Assembly: GCA_017441965.1 (NCBI GenBank)
Contig: JAFSBF010000058.1
Location: 1-6,138, forward strand
Source: Clostridia bacterium
GTDB lineage: Bacteria; Bacillota; Clostridia; UMGS1883
Length of the DNA: 6,138 nucleotides
Reading direction: 5' to 3'
The position numbers and the translations under genes are program-made. Positions 1-6,006 of the stretch are shown piece after piece. Within the stretch, counting starts at the first letter, position 1; each line of letters opens with the position of its first letter. The notes under the pieces are model-generated. The model was not told the origin of the DNA, did no database searches, and saw only the letters and a program-made list of their open reading frames with translations.

Positions 1-459
1 CATCGGGAAAGAATACCTTATGCTGATATATTCCGCGCCCGACGTTTCTGCAGGCAGAAAATCGCCCGATTTTAACGCGGCACGGAGAATTGCATTGACA
101 AAGCCTGCCGAGGCGCCGTGTCCGTATCTGCGTGCCAGGCGCACACATTCGTTTACCGTCGCACTGTCAGGTACGCGGTCCAGAAATTTAATAGAGTAGA
201 TACCTATTCGCAAAATATTGAAAATCCATACCGAAAGCTTACGCAGCTTAACGGTGGAAAGGTTTTTTATAATATTGTCAATGAAAAGTCTGTTTTTCAT
301 AACGCCGAAGGCAAGCGTAGTACAAAGTGCCTTATCGCGATAGTCCATACCGCTTTTTGAAAGGATGTCACGCAGTGCAATGTTCAGGTATGCGCCGTCC
401 TTATCAGCGGCAACAAGTGCCTTCAGCGCCGCCTCACGCGGCTTTGAAAGTGCTGCCAT
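1..459 (-). CDS. rsmB: 16S rRNA (cytosine-967-C5)-methyltransferase RsmB, N-terminal part (3' end outside window)
   Basis: RsmB methylates C967 of 16S rRNA using S-adenosylmethionine. Only the first 153 codons are present, because the left edge cuts the gene. They cover the NusB-like RNA-binding domain that precedes the catalytic domain in this family. Visible family signatures are an N-terminal helix beginning MAALSKPREAAL, the stretch VPDSATVNECVRLARRYG near residues 83-100, GFVNAILR near 106-113, and RYSFP just before the cut, which is where the linker to the methyltransferase domain starts. The SAM site and catalytic cysteines lie outside the window, so activity cannot be judged. The ATG overlaps the stop of the upstream protease gene in TGATG (one shared base). 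Only a weak AAGG lies about 11 nt upstream, so translation is probably coupled to the upstream gene. The identification is firm from the NusB-domain motifs plus the def-fmt context; a free-standing NusB would not continue into RYSFP. Confidence 0.93.
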   Translation of the reverse strand, partial: MAALSKPREAALKALVAADKDGAYLNIALRDILSKSGMDYRDKALCTTLAFGVMKNRLFIDNIIKNLSTVKLRKLSVWIFNILRIGIYSIKFLDRVPDSATVNECVRLARRYGHGASAGFVNAILRAALKSGDFLPAETSGAEYISIRYSFPM

Positions 460-1175
460 CAGTCGTCACGCCTTCTTCCGCCTGCGAGCATTATGAAACG
501 AAGAAGATTTGCCACAGATACTGCCGCCGCCGCAACATAGGTCATTGCCGCCGCACCGAGCACCTTTTTTACTGCAGGAACTTCGTCCGATTCAAGATAC
601 ATTCCGTTTTCAAGTATTGATACGGCACGTCTTGACGCATTAAACTCAACGGGCAGTGTTACAAGCTGGAAAAGAACTGCAAACGAGAAAAACCATATTC
701 CTACATTGAGCAGAATATCGCTAAGTCCACCCGAAAGGATAAGACCGATAAGAATTAGGTACGGCCCTGCCATAGAGCCTATATTTGCAACGGGGACAAT
801 GGCGTTCCTGACCTTTATCGGCACATATCCCGTAGCGTGCTGAACGGCATGACCTGCCTCATGTGCGGCAACGCCCACCGCTGCAACGGAGGTTGAATTT
901 TTTACAGAGTCGGAAAGACGTATAACATTACTTTTCGGGTCATAGTGGTCTGTAAGATTGCCGCTTACAGATTCGATGCGTACATTATAAAGTCCGTTTG
1001 CATCCAATATCCCACGTGCCGCCTGCTCCGCAGTAATGTTGCGTGCAGTTCTCTTCTGTGAAAATTTTTTAAAGGTTGTGCTTACCCTTGCAGATGCAAC
1101 AAGTGACAACATTGCCGCTATAAGCACTAAAATATATCCTCTGTCAAAGTAAAATCCGTAGCCAAAGCCATACAT
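459..1175 (-). CDS. yugP: YugP-family integral-membrane zinc metallopeptidase
   Basis: This is a 238-residue membrane protein of the neutral zinc metallopeptidase family Zn_peptidase_2, named after B. subtilis YugP. Its substrate is not known. The zinc-binding HEXXH motif is HEAGH at residues 105-109, with H105 and H109 as expected ligands and E106 as the general base. E177, in the conserved-looking LPVEFNAS segment, is a candidate third ligand (inference). Hydrophobic segments at about 12-29, 124-148, 151-174 and 205-229 predict an N-terminal anchor, a cytosol- or surface-exposed protease region of about 95 residues, and three more membrane helices. The N terminus is rich in Gly, Tyr and Phe, and the C terminus ends in a charged GGRRRDD tail. 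I chose the ATG at 1175 because it has AAAGGA 8 nt upstream and begins just before the anchor helix. A longer GTG-started frame from 1223 would overlap fmt by 44 nt and add an unlikely hydrophilic extension. The gene lies 4 nt after fmt, and its stop is fused to the rsmB start, so it is co-transcribed with the translation genes. Confidence 0.9.
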   Translation of the reverse strand: MYGFGYGFYFDRGYILVLIAAMLSLVASARVSTTFKKFSQKRTARNITAEQAARGILDANGLYNVRIESVSGNLTDHYDPKSNVIRLSDSVKNSTSVAAVGVAAHEAGHAVQHATGYVPIKVRNAIVPVANIGSMAGPYLILIGLILSGGLSDILLNVGIWFFSFAVLFQLVTLPVEFNASRRAVSILENGMYLESDEVPAVKKVLGAAAMTYVAAAAVSVANLLRFIMLAGGRRRDD

Positions 1176-1179
1176 AAAA

Positions 1180-2109
1180 TCAATCCTTTCCGAGCAGAGT
1201 TCCCTCTGCAATTGTATGTCCACGCAGGTAATCGCCCACGCTCATTTTCTTTTTGCCCTCTACCTTTATATCCTTTATTAAAACAGAACCTTCGCCACAT
1301 CCTACAATAAGCCCGTTTTCATCTGCACGAAGAACTTTTCCGGGATTTCCGCTTTGCTCACACTTATATACAAAGTCTATGGTAAAACGCTTGCCGCCGA
1401 TAAAGCTGTATGCCATAGGCCACGGGTTTAATCCTCTTACTTTATTATAAATAGCTTCGCTCGTATTATTCCAGTCAATTTCACCCTCCGCCTTTGAAAG
1501 CTGGGATGCGTATGTTGAAAGGCTGTCGTTTTGTTTTTCGGGGGTAAGAGTACCCTCTTTAATTTTATCAATTGTTTCAAGCAGCACCTCTCCGCCCAAA
1601 ACGGCAAGTGCATCGTGATATTCACCTGCAGTCGCCTCGCAGGAAATGGGAAGCTCTCTCTTAATAAGCATATCTCCCGTATCAAGCCCCTTTTCCATAT
1701 ACATACTTGTTACACCGCTTACCTTTTCACCGTCAATTACAGCACGCTGAATAGGGGCGGCACCTCTGTACTTTGGAAGAAGTGAGCCGTGGATGTTTAT
1801 ACATCCGTATTTTGGAAAATTAAGCACATATTCGGGCAGAATTTGTCCGTATGCAACTACAACGATTATGTCAGGGCGATATTCTTCCAGAAGAGGCATA
1901 ATTGCACCGTCTTTAAGCGTAACGGGCTGATGCACGGGAATACTCTTTTCCAGTGCAAGCTTTTTAACATCACTCATAGCCATTTCGTAGCCCCTGCCCT
2001 TTGGCTTATCGGGTTGTGTTATTACGCACACAACCTGACGTCCGTCATCAAGCAGTGCCTGAAGCGACACCTGTGCAAACTCGGGTGTTCCCATAAAAAG
2101 AATACGCAT
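1180..2109 (-). CDS. fmt: Methionyl-tRNA formyltransferase
   Basis: Fmt transfers the formyl group of 10-formyltetrahydrofolate to the amino group of methionyl-initiator tRNA in the cytoplasm. The 309-residue length is typical of the family (about 310-315). The N-terminal formyltransferase fold starts MRILFMGTPEFA, the classic opening. The catalytic triad of the formyltransferase superfamily is visible: N105 and H107 in INIHGSLLPKYRGAAPIQ, and D143 in GLDTGDML, placed by comparison with N106, H108 and D144 of PurN. The tRNA-acceptor-binding loop region follows the N-terminal Rossmann segment, around residues 34-45 (KPKGRGYEMA). The C-terminal OB-like domain covers about 205-309, with GLNPWPMAY at 227-235. 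The ATG has a strong GGAGG 5 nt upstream, and the gene starts 17 nt after the def stop. Pairing with def is the standard arrangement, since one enzyme adds the formyl group and the other removes it. No defect is seen. Confidence 0.98.
   Translation of the reverse strand: MRILFMGTPEFAQVSLQALLDDGRQVVCVITQPDKPKGRGYEMAMSDVKKLALEKSIPVHQPVTLKDGAIMPLLEEYRPDIIVVVAYGQILPEYVLNFPKYGCINIHGSLLPKYRGAAPIQRAVIDGEKVSGVTSMYMEKGLDTGDMLIKRELPISCEATAGEYHDALAVLGGEVLLETIDKIKEGTLTPEKQNDSLSTYASQLSKAEGEIDWNNTSEAIYNKVRGLNPWPMAYSFIGGKRFTIDFVYKCEQSGNPGKVLRADENGLIVGCGEGSVLIKDIKVEGKKKMSVGDYLRGHTIAEGTLLGKD
1184..1191 (-). promoter_or_regulatory. Ribosome binding site that sets the yugP-like start
   Basis: GGAAAGGA on the minus strand lies 8 nt before the ATG at 1175 and is made from the last sense codons of fmt (GGA AAG GA followed by T and TGA). 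It supports the shorter protease start over the GTG at 1223, and it ties translation of the protease to the end of fmt. Confidence 0.75.
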
Positions 2110-2126
2110 AATTTCCTCCGAAAAAT

Positions 2127-2612
2127 TTAGTCTTCGTCTTCTTCGTCGTCCTGATAGGGGTCGACAAATTCAGTTACCTTTTCAACATAGAGCTTTCCTT
2201 CAAGGTGGTCGCACTCGTGACAGATGCAGCGTGCATATAAATCCTCACCCGTAAACTCAAACGGCTCACCGTTTCGGTCAAAGGCTTTTACGGTTGCCTT
2301 TTGCGGACGCTCGACAATTCCTGCCTTGCCCGGCACGCTGAGACACCCCTCAATACCGCTCTGACTGCCCTCGGTATGTGTGATGACGGGGTTTACAAGC
2401 TCGAGCATTCCGCCCTCTTCACCAAGGTCTATCACAACCACTCTGCGCAGTATTCCCACCTGAGGTGCGGCAAGTCCTACGCCGTTTGCCAGAAGCAGTG
2501 TTTCTTTCATATCGTCAAGCAAAGTGTGAAGCTTTGCATCAAATTTTTCTACCTCTCTGCATTTTTTATTAAGGCAGGAATCTCCGATTTCTCTGATTTT
2601 TCTTAATGCCAT
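2127..2612 (-). CDS. def: Peptide deformylase
   Basis: Def removes the N-formyl group from nascent polypeptides at the ribosome exit and uses a bound divalent metal, usually Fe2+. All three family motifs are intact in the 161-residue product: GVGLAAPQ (44-51), EGCLSVPG (88-95) and HECDHLEG (132-139). C90, H132 and H136 are the expected metal ligands, E133 the catalytic acid/base, and Q51 the oxyanion contact. The length and EGCLSVPG place it with the short type-I-like deformylases common in Clostridia, rather than the longer type II enzymes of Bacillus. The C terminus is a highly acidic tail, DDEEDED, after a normal final helix. The ATG at 2612 was chosen because GGGAG sits 8 nt upstream. An in-frame GTG at 2621 would overlap that Shine-Dalgarno sequence and is unlikely. 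It follows priA after a 68-nt gap that contains a hairpin and precedes fmt by 17 nt. Confidence 0.98.
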   Translation of the reverse strand: MALRKIREIGDSCLNKKCREVEKFDAKLHTLLDDMKETLLLANGVGLAAPQVGILRRVVVIDLGEEGGMLELVNPVITHTEGSQSGIEGCLSVPGKAGIVERPQKATVKAFDRNGEPFEFTGEDLYARCICHECDHLEGKLYVEKVTEFVDPYQDDEEDED

Positions 2613-2620
2613 ATTATTCA

Positions 2621-2625
2621 CTCCC
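2621..2625 (-). promoter_or_regulatory. Ribosome binding site that sets the def start
   Basis: GGGAG on the minus strand lies 8 nt before the ATG at 2612. The upstream in-frame GTG (2621-2619) overlaps this site, so the ATG is the better start. It is the only clear signal between the priA-def hairpin and def. Confidence 0.8.
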
Positions 2626-2650
2626 TAATGTTTGTCCATTGCTGCAAATA

Positions 2651-2680
2651 TTGCGGATGGAGCAAGCCCCATCCCTACAA
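2651..2680 (-). repeat. Intergenic imperfect palindrome / RNA hairpin between priA and def
   Basis: Read on the transcribed (minus) strand, GGATGGGGCTTGCTCCATCC (2674-2655) folds into an 8-bp stem, with one G-U pair, closed by a CUUG tetraloop. The outer bases TTG (2680-2678) and CAA (2653-2651) can also pair across a small internal loop, so almost the whole 30 nt is palindromic. It begins immediately after the priA stop codon. No run of U follows, only GCAATATTTGCAGC, so a classical Rho-independent terminator is unlikely, and def and fmt would otherwise lose their transcript. The composition (TTGTAGGG plus a GGGGCTTG centre) resembles small palindromic units dispersed between genes in some gut Clostridia; that comparison is from memory and unverified. 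It may act as an RNA-processing or 3'-stability element. Confidence 0.6.
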
Positions 2681-5113
2681 TTAATTCATACTGTAAGGGT
2701 TAATGTCTGCAACGATTGACAAATCGCCAGTACGCTTTGTCGCTTTTTCGTGTAAAACCTCACGCAGTGCACTGATAAGAACCTCGTCAACATTGCATTT
2801 TATCCAAAATCTGTAGCGGTGCCGTCCCTGAATTTTTGAAAGAGGCGATGCAGACGGACCGTAGAAAACACAGTTTTCATATGTGCGCAAAGCCATTTTA
2901 AGCTTCATCGCAATCTTTTTTACGGCATTTTCAGCATCCTCCTTTGAGGAGGAGCTTACCGTTATATTTATTATATCACAAAACGGCGGATAATAAAACG
3001 CACGTCTGTACTCAATCTCTTCTTCATAAAATGATTTATAATCCTGCTTTGCCGCAAGCTTTAAAACATTATTGTCTGCATCATATGTCTGGAGTACGGC
3101 ACGCCCTTTTTTCTCTCCCCTGCCCGCTCTTCCGCAGACCTGGGTGATGAGGTTAAAGGTACGCTCCTGCGCACGGAAATCATCGATATTAAGCGATGCA
3201 TCTGCAGCAAGAACGCCAACGAGTGTCACATTCTCAAAATCAAGCCCCTTTGTAACCATCTGCGTACCAAGCAGAATATCTGTTTTTTCCTCGGTAAATT
3301 TATCAAGGAGCTTTTCGTGTCCTCTCTTTGTGCTTGTAGTGTCGGTATCCATTCTTAAAAGCTTCGCATCGGGAAAAATTTCCCCAATCTGCTCCTGTGC
3401 CTTTTGTGTGCCTTTTCCAAAGTCACGGACCTTATTACTGCCGCATTTGGGGCAGACGGGATTTACCTTTTCACTGTGTCCGCAGTAATGACACTTTAAA
3501 ACGTCTGAATTTTTATGATATGTCAGCGACACACTGCACTGCGGGCAGGTAAATACAAAGCCGCAATCTCTGCACGAAACAAAGGTAGAGTAGCCGCGTC
3601 TGTTTAAAAACAAAATGGTCTGTTCTCCTCTTTCAAGGTTTTGCACCATTTCATTTGCAAGAAGTCTGCTTAAAACCGTTTTGTTTCCGTCTTTAAGCTC
3701 CTGCGACATATCTGCTATGAAAACCTCGGGAAGAGGTTTTTTGTTGTATCTTTCCAAAAGCTCAATGAGTGTATAATCACCGCATTTTGCTTTGTAATAG
3801 CTTTCAACACTCGGTGTTGCAGAGCCTAACACAAGGGGACAATTATGAAGCTTTGAAAGAAACTGCGCAATATCCCTTGCGTGATAGCGTGGCGAGGCTT
3901 CTGATTTATAGGATTGCTCATGCTCCTCGTCAATTATTATTACACCAATATTTTCGCACGGTGCAAAAATTGCGCTTCGTGCACCGATAATAACACGTGC
4001 ATCCTTGCGCTTAATTCTGCGCCATTCATCAAGCCTCTCACCGAGGGAAAGGGCACTGTGAATTACGGCAACACTGTCACCAAAACGGTCAAAAAAGCGC
4101 CGTGTCATTTGTGGGGTAAGGGAAATTTCAGGAACGAGAATTATTGCCTGCTTCCCTTTTTTAAGAGCATCTGAAACAATGCTCATATAAACCTCGGTTT
4201 TACCGCTTCCCGTGATGCCGTGCAGAAGGAAGGTTTTTGCACCTGCGCCGATAACAGTATCGGATGCCTTTTTCTGCGCATCTGAAAGAACGAGCGGAGG
4301 AAGAGGCTTCTGCTCCTTCCCTTCGAGTGGGTTTCGAAGTATTTCTACCTCTTCATAATCTATAAGTCCCTTGACAAAAAGTGCCTCAACGGCATTTCGT
4401 GTAGCACCTGACGATGCTACTATATCGGGAATACTAAGACGTGAAAACTCACTTAAAGCTTTAAGCACTGCCGCCTGCTTGGGCGCCTTTTTCTCAAGCT
4501 GTGCTATATGCACCCCTATTTCGTCTTCACCGCAGTAAAAAGCGACACGTACCGTTTTTTCGTTCGCCCTGCGTTTATCACGAAAGCTTTTCTCGCAAAG
4601 CTCTTTTTTTATAAGAGTGTTTACTGTGGTACGTGCGTTTTTGCCGAGCACATTTTTTATATGTGCCATCTCGGCAGAGCCTTCACACTCTAAAAGTAGC
4701 TTTATAAGCTGCTCCTGACGGGGTGTTTTTACAAAATTGATATTTTCGTAGTATTTGTGGGAAAGGGAAATCCATTCTTCAAACTTCGCATCTGTTCCCG
4801 GGGGGAGCATCAGTGCCGCCGCCTCGGAAAATGTACAAAAATACCTTTCCCGCATATGAAAGCATAAATCAATACTGCTTTTTGAAAGAACGGGAAATTC
4901 GTCTGTAACAGAGCGGATTTCTTTTAAGTTATTAAAACCGCTTTCTTCCTTTAAAAGAGTAACATATGCCTCTTTGGGCAGATTTGCGCTGCCAAAAGGA
5001 ACCTTGACTCTGCTCCCCGTAGAGATTTTTCTCTCTAATTCCTTGGGAACAAGGTAGTCAAAGCTTTTATCAATATTCAGGTTTGTGGTATTTACATAAA
5101 CCTGAGCAATCAT
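2681..5113 (-). CDS. priA: Primosomal protein N' (replication restart helicase PriA)
   Basis: PriA recognises stalled or collapsed replication forks, unwinds DNA 3' to 5' and starts reloading of the replicative helicase. The 810-residue length fits Firmicutes PriA (B. subtilis about 805) and exceeds the E. coli form (732). Domains in order: an N-terminal 3'-DNA-end-binding domain (about 1-105, with SFDYLVP, GSRVKVPFG and LMLPPG); winged-helix-like segments (about 130-180 and 210-258); helicase lobe 1 with Walker A GITGSGKT (299-306), DEEH (395-398) and GSATPS (430-435); a zinc domain with eight cysteines (514, 517, 523, 526, 541, 544, 554, 557) for two zinc ions; lobe 2 with GTQMVTKGLDF (616-626) and QVCGRAGRG (658-666); and a C-terminal domain with YGPSASPL. 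All catalytic motifs are intact. The ATG has GAGGA 7 nt upstream, lying within the last codons of rpoZ, whose stop is only 3 nt away. coaBC, which sits between these two genes in Bacillus, is absent. Confidence 0.98.
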   Translation of the reverse strand: MIAQVYVNTTNLNIDKSFDYLVPKELERKISTGSRVKVPFGSANLPKEAYVTLLKEESGFNNLKEIRSVTDEFPVLSKSSIDLCFHMRERYFCTFSEAAALMLPPGTDAKFEEWISLSHKYYENINFVKTPRQEQLIKLLLECEGSAEMAHIKNVLGKNARTTVNTLIKKELCEKSFRDKRRANEKTVRVAFYCGEDEIGVHIAQLEKKAPKQAAVLKALSEFSRLSIPDIVASSGATRNAVEALFVKGLIDYEEVEILRNPLEGKEQKPLPPLVLSDAQKKASDTVIGAGAKTFLLHGITGSGKTEVYMSIVSDALKKGKQAIILVPEISLTPQMTRRFFDRFGDSVAVIHSALSLGERLDEWRRIKRKDARVIIGARSAIFAPCENIGVIIIDEEHEQSYKSEASPRYHARDIAQFLSKLHNCPLVLGSATPSVESYYKAKCGDYTLIELLERYNKKPLPEVFIADMSQELKDGNKTVLSRLLANEMVQNLERGEQTILFLNRRGYSTFVSCRDCGFVFTCPQCSVSLTYHKNSDVLKCHYCGHSEKVNPVCPKCGSNKVRDFGKGTQKAQEQIGEIFPDAKLLRMDTDTTSTKRGHEKLLDKFTEEKTDILLGTQMVTKGLDFENVTLVGVLAADASLNIDDFRAQERTFNLITQVCGRAGRGEKKGRAVLQTYDADNNVLKLAAKQDYKSFYEEEIEYRRAFYYPPFCDIINITVSSSSKEDAENAVKKIAMKLKMALRTYENCVFYGPSASPLSKIQGRHRYRFWIKCNVDEVLISALREVLHEKATKRTGDLSIVADINPYSMN

Positions 5114-5116
5114 AGC

Positions 5117-5377
5117 TTATTCCTCTTCAGAAATGATTTCCTGTGCATCCTTTTGCGTATTTGCGGTAAATTCTGCAACAGCATCGGAAAATCTTTCCTC
5201 ACGGCTGCCTTTTACGCATTTGATTTTTCCGTCGGCAATTTCTTTTATAGCACGGGAAACAGTCTTATCATTGCTTGCATCGCAAACGAGCTGACGTGCC
5301 CTTTTTGCTGTAGCAACTACGAGTGAGTAACGTGAATCAAAGCCCTCCATAAGCTTTGCAATTTCAGGATATAACAT
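5117..5377 (-). CDS. rpoZ: DNA-directed RNA polymerase omega subunit
   Basis: Omega is the small RNA polymerase subunit that latches onto beta-prime and aids core assembly. The 86-residue product opens with MLYPEIAKLMEGFDSRYSLVVATAKRAR split across its first two helices. SRYSLVVATAKRARQL (about 15-30) is the conserved core that contacts beta-prime, followed by KTVSRAIKEIADGKI (38-52), where the family has an (A/S)(I/L)xEIAxGKI pattern. The rest is a short tail ending in acidic SEEE. Length is normal for Firmicutes omega (about 65-90). The ATG has AAAGG 9 nt upstream. The gene lies 20 nt after gmk and 3 nt before priA; gmk-rpoZ is a very widely conserved pair, which strengthens the call for so short a protein. 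Nothing is missing or broken. Confidence 0.94.
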   Translation of the reverse strand: MLYPEIAKLMEGFDSRYSLVVATAKRARQLVCDASNDKTVSRAIKEIADGKIKCVKGSREERFSDAVAEFTANTQKDAQEIISEEE

Positions 5378-5397
5378 ATTATCAAACCTTTCTTTTA

Positions 5398-6006
5398 TTA
5401 ATCTATATATTCGCTTTTTAATTCTTTATAATTTCGTGACATAGAGCATTTTTCTGCATTTATTATGTCGCCGAGTGTCTTTGTTGCATTTTCGACAGTG
5501 TCATTTACAAGTACATAATTATACTTTTCTATAAACTTGAATTCTGCCTTTGCACGCTGGAGTCTTTCCTTTATAACATCATCTGTTTCAGTGTTTCTAC
5601 CCCTGAGCCTTTCTTCAAGCACCTCTATCGACGGTGGAAGAACAAATATGAAAACGCCCTCAGGATAGTGCGCACGCACCTGCATAGCACCCTGAACCTC
5701 TATTTCAAGAATAACGTCTTTTCCGTCATCTATCATTTGCATAACGGTATCCTTTGGCGTACCGTAATAATTTCCGCAAAAAACTGCGTGCTCCAAAAAA
5801 CCACCGTTATCTATTTTTTTACGAAACTCCTCTTCTGATAAGAAAAAGTAGTTTATGCCGTCTTTTTCACCTTCACGCGGTTTGCGTGTAGTTGCCGATA
5901 CGGAAAGAGAACATTCAGGGTGGTTTTTAACGTATTCATTGCAAACTGTACCCTTACCAACTCCTGACGGTCCCGAAACTACAAGAAGCAATCCCTTTTT
6001 ATTCAT
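5398..6006 (-). CDS. gmk: Guanylate kinase
   Basis: Gmk phosphorylates GMP (and dGMP) to GDP with ATP in the cytoplasm, a required step of guanine nucleotide synthesis. With the start at 6006 the product is 202 residues, normal for the family (about 200-207). The P-loop GPSGVGKGT is at 12-20. The GMP-binding region includes SATTRKPREGE (37-47) with R41 and R44, E72, and Y81 in NYYGTPK. ILEIEVQGAMQVR (99-111) is the conserved strand and helix, and RLRGRNTET (133-141) is the ATP lid. ATG 6006 has AAAGGA 9 nt upstream and gives the usual short N terminus, MNKKGLLLVVSG. Earlier in-frame starts (ATG at 6027, TTG at 6033) lack a good ribosome binding site and would add residues not expected in the family. 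The start lies inside the end of remA (8-nt overlap), which suggests translational coupling. Confidence 0.97.
   Translation of the reverse strand: MNKKGLLLVVSGPSGVGKGTVCNEYVKNHPECSLSVSATTRKPREGEKDGINYFFLSEEEFRKKIDNGGFLEHAVFCGNYYGTPKDTVMQMIDDGKDVILEIEVQGAMQVRAHYPEGVFIFVLPPSIEVLEERLRGRNTETDDVIKERLQRAKAEFKFIEKYNYVLVNDTVENATKTLGDIINAEKCSMSRNYKELKSEYID

Noticed and set aside
327..620. A 97-codon plus-strand frame opposite the rsmB start and the protease 3' end
   Set aside because: The opposite strand carries two well-supported genes, and the translation is rich in Cys, His and Arg with no recognisable motif, as expected of a shadow frame.
1176..1223. An upstream GTG start for the metallopeptidase, giving 254 residues
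   Set aside because: It overlaps fmt by 44 nt, lacks a ribosome binding site, and adds a hydrophilic stretch before a normal membrane anchor; the ATG at 1175 has AAAGGA at 8 nt.
1789..2130. A 113-codon open frame on the plus strand antisense to fmt
   Set aside because: It lies wholly opposite an intact fmt gene, has no good ribosome binding site, and its translation shows no domain; it is a shadow of the coding strand.
2655..2674. The priA-def hairpin as a Rho-independent terminator
   Set aside because: No U-rich tract follows the stem on the transcribed strand, and no convincing promoter for def is visible after it, so full termination would leave def and fmt unexpressed.
2600..2700. An internal promoter for def in the priA-def gap
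   Set aside because: I looked for TTGACA/TATAAT-like boxes 16-18 nt apart on the minus strand; the TTGTAG and TTGCAG stretches have no acceptable -10 partner at that distance.
3072..3488. A 138-codon plus-strand frame opposite the priA zinc and helicase region
   Set aside because: It is low-complexity in Ser, Leu and Pro with no supporting start signal, and it lies antisense to intact conserved PriA motifs.
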